From: Bemisia tabaci
Lineage: Eukaryota; Arthropoda; Insecta; Hemiptera; Aleyrodidae
DNA: 64,000 bases
Direction: 5' to 3'
Assembly (NCBI RefSeq): GCF_918797505.1
Contig: NC_092795.1
Span: forward strand, 15,239,131 to 15,303,130
Shown one piece after another: positions 34,237 to 46,114 of the stretch. A model generated the notes under the pieces. It was not told the origin of the DNA. It ran no database searches and saw nothing but the letters and a program-made list of their open reading frames with translations. The translations under genes and the position numbers were made by a program. Numbering within the stretch: the first letter of the stretch is position 1; the number at the start of each line of letters is the position of its first letter.

Positions 34237-37200
34237 TTCCTCAGTTTAAACACAGTATATTTGCAGGTAAGTAAGAGCATTTCTTTCATTGGAGTGATAT
34301 ATTCACCCTAATTTGAACTTTTCCTCAACAGTTTCAACAGTCTTAAAGACTTGTTTTTGTGTGACCCTCTGAGTTTGGGTCAATTGGACCTGATCTCCAT
34401 TGTTCCAGTTTGAGGAGAAAAGAAAAAAGTCAATATAAAAAAATAGTCTTAGGATCTTGCCTCCTTTTTTTGACTTTGCGACACAGTCTCATGCATTTTT
34501 GCATATGATCAGTCAAGAAACAATATTATTGCTTTTATTGTCGTTTCCCACCCAAAGCAGCTGTGCCAATTGCGCCTTTGCAATATTTCTTTCTTACATT
34601 TTATTCGTTTGTAGGAGAAGTCGTATGAATTTTCCACAAATTTCTATTGCCTTTTCTTTATCCTCACGAGAAAAGACTTTGAAATTTTCATACTGATTCC
34701 TGCAAAAGTTCTCCTATGAAGAATGGAATGTTCTGACTGAAAAAATACTAAAACTGTGCAGACAAGAAACGATCTTTCGTGCGGGAGACAACGATAAGCG
34801 ATGAGGCACAGGAACAGGGACGTGATGTGATGTGAATAAGACAAAATTTGAGATGAGTAAACCACTGCTTAGAGTGGACAATTCCACTCCATAAGCTAGG
34901 AGAACACCCAAAAATTCCAAAAATTGGCTTTTCTTGAGCATTTCAGAGTGTGGGATGAAAAAATCGTAATTTCGAGGAAAACGCGGTCAAAGCTGTAAAA
35001 ACATTTTACCCTGAGAAGTCTGCTTCAAAACCAATTAAAAGAAAGTACTTCTTTATGTACAATTACGTCAAACATTACTCTTCATGCCTAACACTTACTT
35101 TCAACCCATCATGTGCCGAGATTTTGTTTATTTGATTTACTGGACTTCCAGGAGGCTAATAGTTGAAATTTACAGACAAAGCGTCAGACATTAAGGGGGA
35201 AAATGATGGACTAACCACAGGGTCTCTGGTGGGGTCCCATCGCGTAGTTTATTACTTACCTCCTTTGCCCATTGCAACCATACGTTTCCACCAATAGGAT
35301 TGCTCCTTTTTATCTTTGGAATCCTTTTCTTCTTAGTCCATTTCAACAATCAGCCTGCTGGTCGAAAATTGACTCATCAAATAATAAAACTTGGAGAATT
35401 TCACGTTGCGTTGCATTGAACACTCACCCAAAAAGAAATTTGAGATGATGTAGGTAATCAGTAAAATGGATATTCTCTCTAGTCTTTTCCTACGAAGTTA
35501 TAGGTATAAAGGGGAATGAACGCAAATATAATAAAAGTTACTGTAACATATTTACTGTTACTCAATCCAAAAAATCCTGAACCTCTTAATGAGTTCTTAT
35601 TTCGAATGTATGGAACTTTTTATCATTGGATTAACCATGGTCATAAATATTGTTCCAGCCTCATTTTCTCCGTACTCTTCTGCAATTAAATTAAATACAT
35701 TGTAGTAAATACGATGGGAAATCATGGACTTCTTCAGAAATTGGCTGATGCATCCTCTAGCGCACGAATCGATCATACGGCTTAGCCAGAACTATCAAAC
35801 ATTTGGAAGGAGTCGATAAAGTCAACTGGTTCCTCACAACAAGTTTTTTTGTCTTCTTACTCAAAATCAGCAGTCCAGTTGAGCTTCCAAGCCATTGTCA
35901 GAAGAGACGATGCAATCTTTAATTTGATCTCATTTCATCCGCTCCCTTGTGAGTTCTGCCTCATGGAACTTTAAGATGGGAAATATTGTCCTGTATTTTG
36001 AAACGCCAAGCATTTTGTGGTGTTGGATGGTCAAATGGTTCTGCCATTTTCCATAATCCTGATTCGGTATATATAATGACGATTAGTATTTGAGCCAAAT
36101 ATAAAATTTAGTGTGAAATTAGTGCTCCTTTGTCAAATCCCTCTTGACAGACTGTAACTAATGAAGTTTGCTATAAGTTTAGCCAACAGTTTTAAAATTT
36201 CCCGCATTTCCGATGCCTTTGTTCGGAATTTTCTCCAAAATGGCCAATTTTTTCTGGGCAGTTTTATAAAGCTATAAAATCTGCATTCCTCCAAATTTAG
36301 GTGAGATTATTGTGTGTAGGTGTTGCTTGATACGGTTTGAAAATCTTTTAACTCCCTCAAAATATCCATCTCTGAAAAATCGATGGGGTCCAATCATTTT
36401 TGTGGGAAAAATCTATTAACCTGAAATTAATTGAGAATTTCGACACCATCTACTAATCATTCTTCAAGAAATCTCCATGTACCGAGCAATAAACCTAATG
36501 CATTCTAGCTCATCAGAGACTGAAAAATGCTTTGATTTTAATGTGTATAACTTGTCCAAGTTGTATTTAATTATGCATTTTAATTCATTTCTCTGCATTG
36601 AAATAGAAAAAATTGTAGTTGATGATGGGTTTGGGAGAAATTATTGTTATAATCTACCCTCAGAAGCCGTGGTAATGAGGCACAGTGTGAATTTCTATGT
36701 GGGCAACATTTCTGGTACACAATTTTCGTCACTTCATATTCGTCTAGTTGAATTTATTGCTGAAAACTTTTAAGTTAACATGAATCAAAAACAGGGGAAA
36801 TTGTGATTGATGAAAGAAAAAACAAACTTCCAACAGAAGTTACATGGAAGATAAATCCTGTTTGCATCTGATAGTAGTCTCATATGACATAATTAGCCTC
36901 AACCGAACACATTGCAAAGCTAATTAATAGTATGTCCTCACTGCCCTAATTTTACTTTTTTCAAATTATGTCCTTAATTTTTTTTTAAATGCTTTCATTT
37001 CCTTAGTTTATCATGCTTTGTGCAATTGTGCATACACATAATTTTCCTTTGTGCACAATGTTATTATGTAGAATGTTTCCTCAAAAAGTTTGTTGTTCTG
37101 TGTAAATTCATAAGTTTCTGTAAGTTTTAGTTTGAAACTTAATGTTAAAATCCTGCTTTAGTTAAACCTTTATTTAGTTAGATTTAGTGATATTTTTGCA

Positions 37201-38847
37201 CTTCTATAAGGGCTCTCAACCTCAGTGCTATCATTTTTGTACTATAATTTCTCTGGTATTCATTAAGTGGTCAGTTTTGCTGCAGCAATTGTTATCCAAA
37301 GTTAAAATTAAAGTCTTACGTTTCTCTGCTGAAATGAACCTTTATTATACATTTATGGGCCTCTATGAGTGAGACCTTCTTTGCAATGAGAGATACATTT
37401 AAAGTGAAATTTTTGTCTTTCGAATGCCCTATTCTGATAAAGCGCATTCTCCGACCTTTTTTCTAATGTGATTTTTGAGCCTTATCAGAATCCGAAAGTT
37501 GAGCATATCATAGTTGGAACTGTGTTCCCATTTTTGAATCGTAATAATTTAGGGTTTAACTTGGTTTTATTCTTACTCTAAAAAAGTACTTTGCACCATG
37601 AAAGGCTAAAGAGGCTATCTTTTAAATTATTTGATGCATATTCATATTTTTTGTCTGATTATTAAATTCCCTTTGTGATGCTTGATGTCTGTAGGTGCTA
37701 TAGTAATGAAACGAGAATTGACTTTTTTTCGATAGGATTTAATTTTTGACTTTCCTGTGGATGCTGGATTGATCCAGATAACTGCATCTATCCAACAAAA
37801 ATCTTGTCATCCATTTGGATTAACCCCTAGGATAGTGATTTTTTACTTAAGTGACAACATACCGTTTTATAGGATTGTGTAAAATCGAGATGTGCAATGA
37901 TCAGAATTGATAAAGTTCTTAGTTTAACTCCTGAAAACTCATTTACTTTTAGAGATAGATTGGTCAAATTCATCTAAGGTGCGTTGTTGAAGTAAACTGT
38001 TCGGAATCGTTTGGAAATGAAATCACCTGATGTACGACAGTCGGCGTTTCTTAACTCAGTTTGATTTTCCTGATGACCTGAGTTTTTACATCTGTCATGC
38101 AATGTATTATCCAATGTCTCTATCAAATGCTCAACCATCTCCGGAGGTTGATGAGATTGTTGAGTTGCATTTTGTGAACAGAGGAACCAAACGGTATTGG
38201 AAAAGTTTACTTCGACAACATCTTTTCATCTTTCAGATATCTTTTTCTCAGAATACGCAAATTTAGATTAATTAAAAAAACCGAATCAGCACTTCAGACT
38301 TTCAATTTTTACAACATATTTCTGTAAATTCTTGTCCAATTTTTTCATTCCTTATTCCATTGTAATAATAGTTACTTTTATTTCTTATACCTGATATTCA
38401 TCAAGAGAATATTAAAAACGTCCATACTCTTGAGAAACCATCACATCAATAACATAGGTAATAGACCATTGATTATGCTGCTTCAATGCTTTTTCCAAAC
38501 CATCAGCTTTTCTGTGCTCAATGTGTATTCTCATTCAGTGTTTAATGTCACTTTAATTATGCAAACAGTAATTCAACAGATGTGTGTCTCTTAGGTTCAA
38601 ATCATCAGATTGAGACGAACTTTAAATTTTAGAAGTTCCTGCTTTTGTTATTATTTCTTTCTATGTTGAGTGTAGCGAATGTTACCTGTATTGTTCTCTA
38701 TCATTTTTACGCAATAAACTGTATGTTACTCCATTTTCTACATTTTTTGTTGGGATTATTTCTACACACCTCTTTCTATAGTTCTGAAACAAAGTTACTG
38801 CTGCACTCACGATCGGGAAAAAAATGTATTTTCTTGATCATGCTTAA

Positions 38848-39340
38848 GGTGAATCCAGGGTTCAATTAAGGATAATTCAAGATTAGAGATAGCGCCACCA
38901 GTCACCACTGAGAATCTCACTTTCCTTCAACGATCACTGAAATAATGTTCAAATTACAAAAAGCAGATCCACAAGATATAGATTATTTTTTGCTTGATTT
39001 TTTGAGCCAAAAATATTGGCAATTAGAATTACAAGCGCAGAGAAAGTACAGCTGAAACTTTCGGCTCAGCGGCGGCCGGTGAGCGCGCAACTGAACCTCA
39101 TGTTCTGTCTCTCTCCCCAATTGCCATAATGAGAATTACTTCCCGCCGTAGTATCGACTTTATTCTTGGGAATTTTGAGAAGATTTTTTTACTGAGTGTT
39201 CCTTAGGTAGGTTGCTTTATCCCCTGGATCCCCAATCTTGAACAAGTATTACGGTTTTTATTATTTTGGCAAATATATATGGCAATTCTGAGCAGCGCAA
39301 CGTGGTGGCCAAATCGCGAAGTTTGAAGCCTGGATTCACC
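38848..39340. mobile_element. Second TTAA-flanked MITE
   Basis: 493 bp with exact 13-bp inverted ends GGTGAATCCAGG[G] / [G]CCTGGATTCACC and TTAA on both sides (38844-38847, 39341-39344). The interior includes a short GC-rich block near 39061-39095. Different ends from the element at 27949, so a separate family. No transposase. Confidence 0.75.
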
Positions 39341-40012
39341 TTAAGGGGTAAAAACTAACTTAAACGTTTTAGTACAAAAATCATGTTCATACAGATCTTT
39401 TAAAATGGGCTGAAGGCGTAATGATTATTCTTTTCAACGATAACCGTTTTCACAGATTTGAGCGATTTAAAGTGTTGCAGGCAGAGAATGATGTAATACA
39501 ACCAGTATTGGCAAAATATTCTTACAATTTATTCCATACAAAAACAAAAGGATCAAATAAAAAAAAAAAAAAAACTGAAGAAAAATGGAACAGTTGTTCA
39601 TTATGTAGGTATGCTTATATCAGAATTCTGACTATCACAATAATGAAAATTTATAATTTCCTTAGATTTTTGGGAAAGGGATTGTTCTAGGAGAGGATCT
39701 TCAGACATTTGTCAACATTGTTATTTTAAATGATGATTTTTGTCCTGGAGATCTTGCATGTAAAATACTTGAGTACATGAGAGAATTGTCGTTGGGTGAA
39801 TCGTATTTTACATGAAATCCAGGAGAGATTACGAAGGTACATACATCAAGATGCTTAAATTCGTACCTTGTCTAGCAATGCAATCTTACGTTTTTCTATT
39901 CTAGAATGGAAGTTTAAAACTGAGGTAGGAAATAAATCATAAAAAATGAATTTTTCAGCCCTAAATTTTAAACCACTGTTAAATCAAGAGGAATACAGGA
40001 GATCAATTTGAA

Positions 40013-40048
40013 AGGTCAAAGGTGATCTCAATAGATCACCTTTGACCT
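40013..40048. repeat. Perfect 16-bp hairpin containing a DR1 motif
   Basis: AGGTCAAAGGTGATCT, a CAAT loop, then the exact reverse complement. The arm contains AGGTCA-A-AGGTGA, the direct-repeat-1 arrangement bound by HNF4/RXR-type nuclear receptors. It lies about 635 bases past the peroxiredoxin stop. Function is not shown. Confidence 0.7.
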
Positions 40049-40682
40049 GTCATCTCAATGATGACCATCCGTTTCTAACCAAAACACTTTTACAAGTCCA
40101 GCTTAGTTTTTTGGTGTATGGTCAGGATTGGCCAGGAGTTACTATACCCGCACTGGTAATCTCTGACTTTAAAAATACAGCTTGCTATTGCAATTTATTG
40201 GTAGGACATAAACTGCATGGGACTTTAGTGCGGTGCATCAAGTCATAGAGAAGAAGATACAGATCACCAACAAGTAACTTTAACAGGCTTTAGTGATATT
40301 TCTCTTCTTTTAGAGAAGCATGCCTGCAATAGAGATAACAAAAACTAAAAGCATTAACAAAAGCTAGAACTAGTGAATGATGATGCAATAATAAAAAAAG
40401 GAAAAATAAAATTTGGATACTGTGAATCAGAGCCGATTCAAGTATTTTAATTTTTTCTTAGACTTCAAACTTCAGGAATCTGGACAAGTCTGTGAATTAC
40501 AAGAGGATAACTGTATACAAAAATTAAACATTTTGTACCTATTTACAAATTAATTTGATCCTTACTGGTAAACAAAAAAAAATAACAAATACATACATCA
40601 TGCATTATCGATCATGAAAGAACATCAGACGTACAGGCCCTTAATTTAAGGACTAATATCATGTTTTTTTTTTGTTTTTTTT

Positions 40683-43600
40683 TTAGGAATACAGTGGCTG
40701 GCCTGATTTCCAATCAGCAGGAGCAGATGCTTCTGTTTCGTCAGTTTGCTGGAAAGCTTCGACCAACCGCAGAAGTTCGTCTGTACTGCGACCAACAGAA
40801 ATATCATTGATTGTGATTTGCCTAATGATACCCCGGTGATCAATTATGTAGTAAGCTCTGCCAAGAAACAAAAGAGAGACAGGTGGTTAATAATGATGAG
40901 AATTATTAAAACGACAAACACAATTTGGCATGGATGCATGCACATGCAAAGGGCTATTCCAAACGCAGCTTGCAGGAGGCTGTGGTCTAAATTCTTAGCT
41001 CACAAATGAGCCTGAGATGAGTTCTTTTAGTAAAAAAAATCGATGAGTTAAAGTTACACCAATTTTTTGAAGACAAATAAGTTTTCATTACCGCGACGGT
41101 GCCGGCGTGCCGCGGCGCACGCGTTATTGAATACGGATGCTAGAATTTAGTGAGTATTTGGACTACCGCTCTCTTTTTGTGCTGTAGTATTTTGATTTAT
41201 TTTGCAAGGAAAGCTCCGCACTCTTCAAGGATGCCTGTCATTCTTAATATGTTGGAGCGCCTTCAATTTCGTAGGATACTGTGCAACACCTCTGTTGTGA
41301 AATAGTTGCTTGAGGCGTCGCCGTGTTACACTGCGGCGCGGCGGGCGGGCGGCCAGCGCGAAACGCGCATTGGCGCCTACGAACCTAACAGGGATACTTC
41401 ACGCATTGCGCAATGCGTGAAGTATTCCTGTTAGGTTTGCAGGCACCACGGTACGTTTCGTGCTGGCAGCATCCCACTCAGCTCTGTGTTAGGTTCTAAT
41501 ATTTAAACTTGTGGAGTCAGCATTTTTCATCCCATGATTTTGAAATGTTTGCACACTCTGCATGGATTATTCCCATTTAAATTGATGGGAAAAACTATGT
41601 GTTAAAGGAATAGTGTGTATTTTGTAAATATTAAAGTGGTTCCATGTCAAATTAAATGATTTCCAAAGTTTTTTTATTTTTTCTTTTATATTTTGCTTTT
41701 ACTATGCTGCAGCGTGATGTATGTGCAACCAAATGCTCAAAATTAGGGGTATTTGACTCTATAAGATCGATGAACGAATTGATTTAAACCAAAGATTGCA
41801 AGCTTCTTGGTTTTTTACCTCTTTTATTCATTTTTGTAGTTTTTTTCAACATAACTAAGGCTCAGCGTAATTAATAGCATTACCATCGCTTGGAAAAGGT
41901 TTTCCAAATATTTGCAACGTTTTAAAAACGTAAATGTTTTTAAAATGAAGTATTATTTTCATTTACAAAATAAAATCTACATATATATAAGGTATATTTT
42001 ACTTCGAAAATTTTAAGGATAGAAATAAAACCAAATATTCACCAGTGACAATTCGAAAAGATAAATCAAAAGAAGAAAGTAACATTTCATTTAAAAAATG
42101 AGTTACCATAAGAACACCTTCTCCCTCAATTCTCTCATTTTGATATAGTCAATATAATTTTACATACTGACTAAAATATAATGCTTGGACCAAGACACTG
42201 TTGCTTATTTTATGCATAGACGTAAAATTCTGGACAAAAGAGGTGTGCGGACAAAAAATCGTTGATAGAATGTCGTGAAACCACATATTCAAAACTGACC
42301 CAGGGTCAGTTAAGCTAGTCACAGAATCGTTTCTTGATAATTTCAGACCACTGAACGGCAAAAAATAAGAGGATCTGTTACCTGCTTAGTTTCCAGAACC
42401 AATATTAACAGAGGTATGTATCGCCCTTCTGAAAACATGGTTTATGACGTCATCTTTTGCGGTGGTGCACACCATGGTTTCTTCCACCTTTTTTCATTCA
42501 TGCTTCTTGTTGGGTAACCAGTGCAAATGTGTGGATCACTGACTGATGAATACATAGAAAAGGACAGTTCTGTGGCATGGTACGTACTACTGCAGTGGAT
42601 AATGTCATTAACTATGTTTTTGGAAGGAAATACATATTCCTGTTCATACTGGTTGTAGAAACTAGGCGTTCGGCCAGATCTTATCATTTCTCACTGACCA
42701 AAAGCCCGAAATTATCAGAACTTGATTCTATGACTGGCACATTTGACATATTATTGGGATATACACATATGAAGTGAACATGAACCAGATCCTTTAATGA
42801 TAGATAGTTAATTATCATTACCTTAATGTATGACCTAGTTCAGGCATGAAACAACCATAGTCCTTTGATATGGAATGCGTAGGATCAGACAGAAGTGCTA
42901 TCTTGGGATTGGCAAGCCCTCCTTCTGAACGTGGAGTTCGACACCAAACCTGATGAGCAAGGAAGGAGTCCACTGAACACGCAACAACTTCTGCATTCAA
43001 TGCTCTAAATTCTGAGATACGATCACTTATTGCAAGGAGCTCCGATTGACAAACTCTAGAGCTGCAAATTTATAAGAATGAGGGTTTAAAAATGAAGTAA
43101 CACCAGTTAAGAAAAACACATTAAAAGGAAAAAAATAAATAAATAAAGTTTCACCCATTAAAACAGTAGCATTTCAACTGATAAAATCAATCTGGAGTGT
43201 TATAGATTAAAGGCAAATATTGTGATCCTGTATACACTGAGAAAACTGGAAGAAATTTCAAGCAAATCTCGAGCACCACAAAGATCCTAATTAAAATGTG
43301 CATCAACATCTTACCAGTAGTAATCACAAAATTCATGATGCTGAGAAAAATATAGAAACCTTGCTTCAGTCCACAAAGAAAAAGCAAATGAAAATTCTTG
43401 AATCTTTTGAAATCAGAAAAGCAGCTTGCAATAATATCAACTTGGTAAGCAAGAAAGTGGATTTGATCTTTGACACCACACCAAATATTAATGTTTGTGG
43501 CCAGTGGCGTGGCGTGAATAATCGATTATTGATATCTCGCCATTTGAAGCTATGGTAAAGAATCGATTACTGAGGTCTTCGCTGCGAACACCCTGATAAT

Positions 43601-46114
43601 CGATCTTTTTTCATAGGTTTAAATGGCATAACGATCGATATATCGCAATTCACGCCACGCCACTGTTTGTGGCAGCATCGATAGTTGATTCTTCCTTGTT
43701 CATTTCCAATTTACCTGACCTAATTTTGATCATTTTACATTCTCGACTAATGGCTCTTTATGCTTTGATGTTGTTTTCACATTACTTAATTAACTTAACA
43801 TGGTTCCTCAGCTGACTATATCTTACTCTAACTTTATTTACTTAGTCTTTGTAGTACACTGTTTGACTTGTACGTTCTGTTGGATCAAAATGCATTTAGT
43901 TTTATAGTAAACGCCTTCAAAATTGCATTTTTTTGCCTATTCCTTCAACTTCTTCATGAAATACTATTTGCAATGTGTGCTCCTTCAGAAATTATTTTAA
44001 GTCAATGACTCTAGCTGGGAAAAACTGACGGTGAGCCAGAATGGCTTTGAGAGGTCAAAGGTCGCTGTGTTTAAGCGCATTATGGCTCACTGTCAGCTAT
44101 TCCCAGCTAGAGTCATTGACTTAAAAGAATTCTGAGGGAGCACATACTGCATCTAGTATTTCATTAATAGATTGAAGGAGTGGGCCAGTGGATGCAATTT
44201 TGCAAGAGCATTCACAGGTAAGCTAAAGCATTTCTTTTCTTTCAGCTGTATTCTTTGACCGGAATTCTAAGGTTTATCGCTGAAATGACATCCAACCTAA
44301 TTTGATGCGGCATCATAGAAAAAAAATTATTATAGTACGTATTCATTAACACTAGATCAAACTAAAGACAAAATGGAATGATGTGCTACTTACAAGTCTT
44401 GAGGGTAGAAAATGAGAACAATATAACGACCTTTGTAGTCTGACAGTTTCAATTCGGTTACATGACCGTTTACAATAGCACTGGCTTTCCAAAATGGCGC
44501 GGCCTTGGACACTGCTTGGAAAAAAAGACAAAAATTCCTTTTTAGAGGAGAAATTTGCAACAAAGGACATATCGAGGATGTTGAAGAAAAGAAAAAAGAG
44601 TACGTTACATCTTTCCTTCACAACTACAGTCTTCCAATTCATGAGAGGAAAAATTGGTTTCTGGATATAATTTTGTAATGGGGGGGATGAAAAGATCCAA
44701 CGCACGTAGTCAAATGGTAGAGACTGATCTATATCTCGATGAAATACAAACTATATACACTAGATACACTGGCTAGGCGACACCTCTAATCGCTGCCTCG
44801 AAGATACGACGGCGCGCCGCGAGGATCGAGAGTATATCGACGGTGTAAGTCGGCAATCACATAACTCGTTGGCATTGTCTGATAATCTCCACCTCTATGT
44901 TATTTTTTAAAAGGAAAACAAATTGACATCATTCCTTGAAGTTATTGCAGAATTTTCTTCGCACCCAGAAGAAAAATCAAGGCAGTTTTAAAGAGTTGCT
45001 GTAGAGTAGTTTCCCGTTTAAAAAAATAAAGTATGACAGGAAGTCTGCGACGTCGCAAACCGAGTTATGTGATTGCTGACTTACACAGTCGATATATCTT
45101 GTAACGTCCGACCGAGCTATGACGTCGGAGGCGTGATTGCGAGGTGATCGGCGCTACAAGATAGATGCTCTGAACATCAACATGCTCGCCCGAGCCTGCA
45201 CTTGCGAAACTGATGGCTTTTGGATCATTTCATACCCCCCCCCATTACAATTTCAAAACAGTTCTTGCAAGATTACAACGAAAAACGGATTGCTAGTGTA
45301 ATATGAGCATTTCTCAGTCTTTTCATATCTCCAAAAAAATGAACAATGAAAACCGGTTTTAAAGAACTGAGAGCACCTTCTCAAATCTTTTGACAGAGAA
45401 CTCATGAACTGCAACAAGAGAGAGGCCTAGCCTACCACTGAATCAAAATTGAGACGATCTGTAGAACGATGGTGAAACTCCCAAATCATATACCTTATTT
45501 GCGGTGTTCAAAAATTACCGCTCCAATTTTATTTATTTAAGAAAGAACAAATCAACATGATTCCTTGAAGTTTTTTCAGAATTTGCTGCTCATGGAGAGG
45601 AAAAAAAATCACGGAGGTTTTTAAGCATTGACTTTGAGTAGTTCTTTATTGGAAAAATAAAATATGACATAAAGTCTGCAACGTCGCAAACAGAGATACA
45701 TGGTTTGGGAGTTTCACCCTCGAGAAGCTACCGTTGAGAATTATTTTAGGGATGTAGCAGAAAACTGAACATGACCTCAGCCGGAGAATGGAATGGATTA
45801 GGCTTGAGCTTGCCAGGTCAACTAAGAAAATGCACAAAAAGGAGTTCAGCAAACTTCAGGTGGGACTAGGAAAACTCTATAGCATTTTCTCCAAACGAAT
45901 AAGTGGTCTCTTACCTAACAATTCAAATTATACAGTTTTTTCGAAAACATTCTGTTTAAAGGAATACATGAAGATGAACACTTACCCGCCGCTTTAGATT
46001 GGGAACTGTTATCTTTTTCCTTATGTTTAACAGGTTGCGCAAAGCTATGATTTGAATAGCGTTTCCCATCATTTTCTTCTAATTCATAGTCATACTCTTC
46101 TGTTTCTTCATCGC
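40683..46114 (-). CDS. Divergent peroxiredoxin lacking the resolving cysteine
   Basis: Minus-strand exons in order: 45986-46114, 44394-44511, 42822-43061 and 40683-40857 (stop TAA), all phase-compatible and giving 219 residues. Peroxiredoxins reduce peroxides through a peroxidatic Cys. Here that site reads F-Y-P-Q-D-F-S-R-V-C, fitting P-x3-S/T-x2-C. Other marks are [17 protein letters not shown]-x-[19 protein letters not shown] and V-G-R-S-x-D-E-x-L-R-L-V. It is closest to the PRDX1-4 group, by exon content most like PRDX4. The usual V-C-P-A-G-W near the C terminus is S-A-P-A-D-W, so the resolving Cys is gone. The protein ends soon after, without the Y-F helix; G-G-L-G is G-G-L-A. The first exon listed is a highly acidic linker entering in phase 1, so a start exon lies upstream. 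No signal-peptide exon was found. Confidence 0.85.
41353..41467. repeat. Palindromic foldback, relative of 21422-21595
   Basis: Near-perfect palindrome centred at 41410/41411 with the core cgcattgcgcaatgcg. The arms read gcgcctacgaacctaac...atacttcac and the inverted version. The same arm sequence occurs in the palindrome at 21422. It lies in the last peroxiredoxin intron. Confidence 0.75.
42437..42620 (-). repeat. Dispersed repeat copy (family with 18130-18367)
   Basis: Inverted relative to the copy in CHAF1B intron 6. Shared blocks include the ATGACGTCAT palindrome region, catggtttcttccacc and ctgcagtggataatgtcat. Ends not defined. Confidence 0.5.
43502..43665. mobile_element. 164-bp hAT-type MITE with 8-bp TSD
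   Basis: Exact 18-bp inverted ends CAGTGGCGTGGCGTGAAT and exact 8-bp duplications TTTGTGGC at 43494-43501 and 43666-43673. CAGTG ends and 8-bp duplications are standard for hAT. Inside, atcgatta/taatcgat motifs repeat. In a peroxiredoxin intron. Confidence 0.92.
43941..44179. mobile_element. Foldback element in peroxiredoxin intron
   Basis: About 100-bp inverted arms starting TCCTTCAA and ending TTGAAGGA, with long conserved blocks such as agtcaatgactctagctggg. The loop is short and includes aggtcaaaggtcg (44052-44064), another DR1-like motif. No target duplication identified. Confidence 0.75.
44829..45099. mobile_element. MITE copy 1 of a local pair
   Basis: Inverted ends of about 39 bp (agagtatatcgac...cacataactcg). 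The interior holds gacatcattccttgaagtta and gtctgcgacgtcgcaaac, both also in the copy at 45471. It lies between peroxiredoxin exons. A larger inverted arrangement may extend outwards to about 44730 and 45180. Confidence 0.7.
45471..45718. mobile_element. MITE copy 2 of a local pair
   Basis: Inverted ends ggtgaaactcccaaa / tttgggagtttcacc. Shares the interior of copy 1 (atgattccttgaagt, agtctgcaacgtcgcaaac) in the same order but has different outer ends. The two copies are 370 bases apart. Confidence 0.7.

Larger units (their letters stand above)
34237..40682. other. TULP4 3' UTR and spacer, no gene seen
   Basis: Thirty bases after the TULP4 stop, ttgcag|GTAAGT at about 34267 is a strong splice donor, so the 3' UTR may be spliced. 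The remaining 6.4 kb has only short unconvincing open frames. It contains a TTAA-flanked MITE (38848) and a perfect hairpin (40013). A very long 3' UTR, as in vertebrate TULP4, is possible. Confidence 0.5.
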
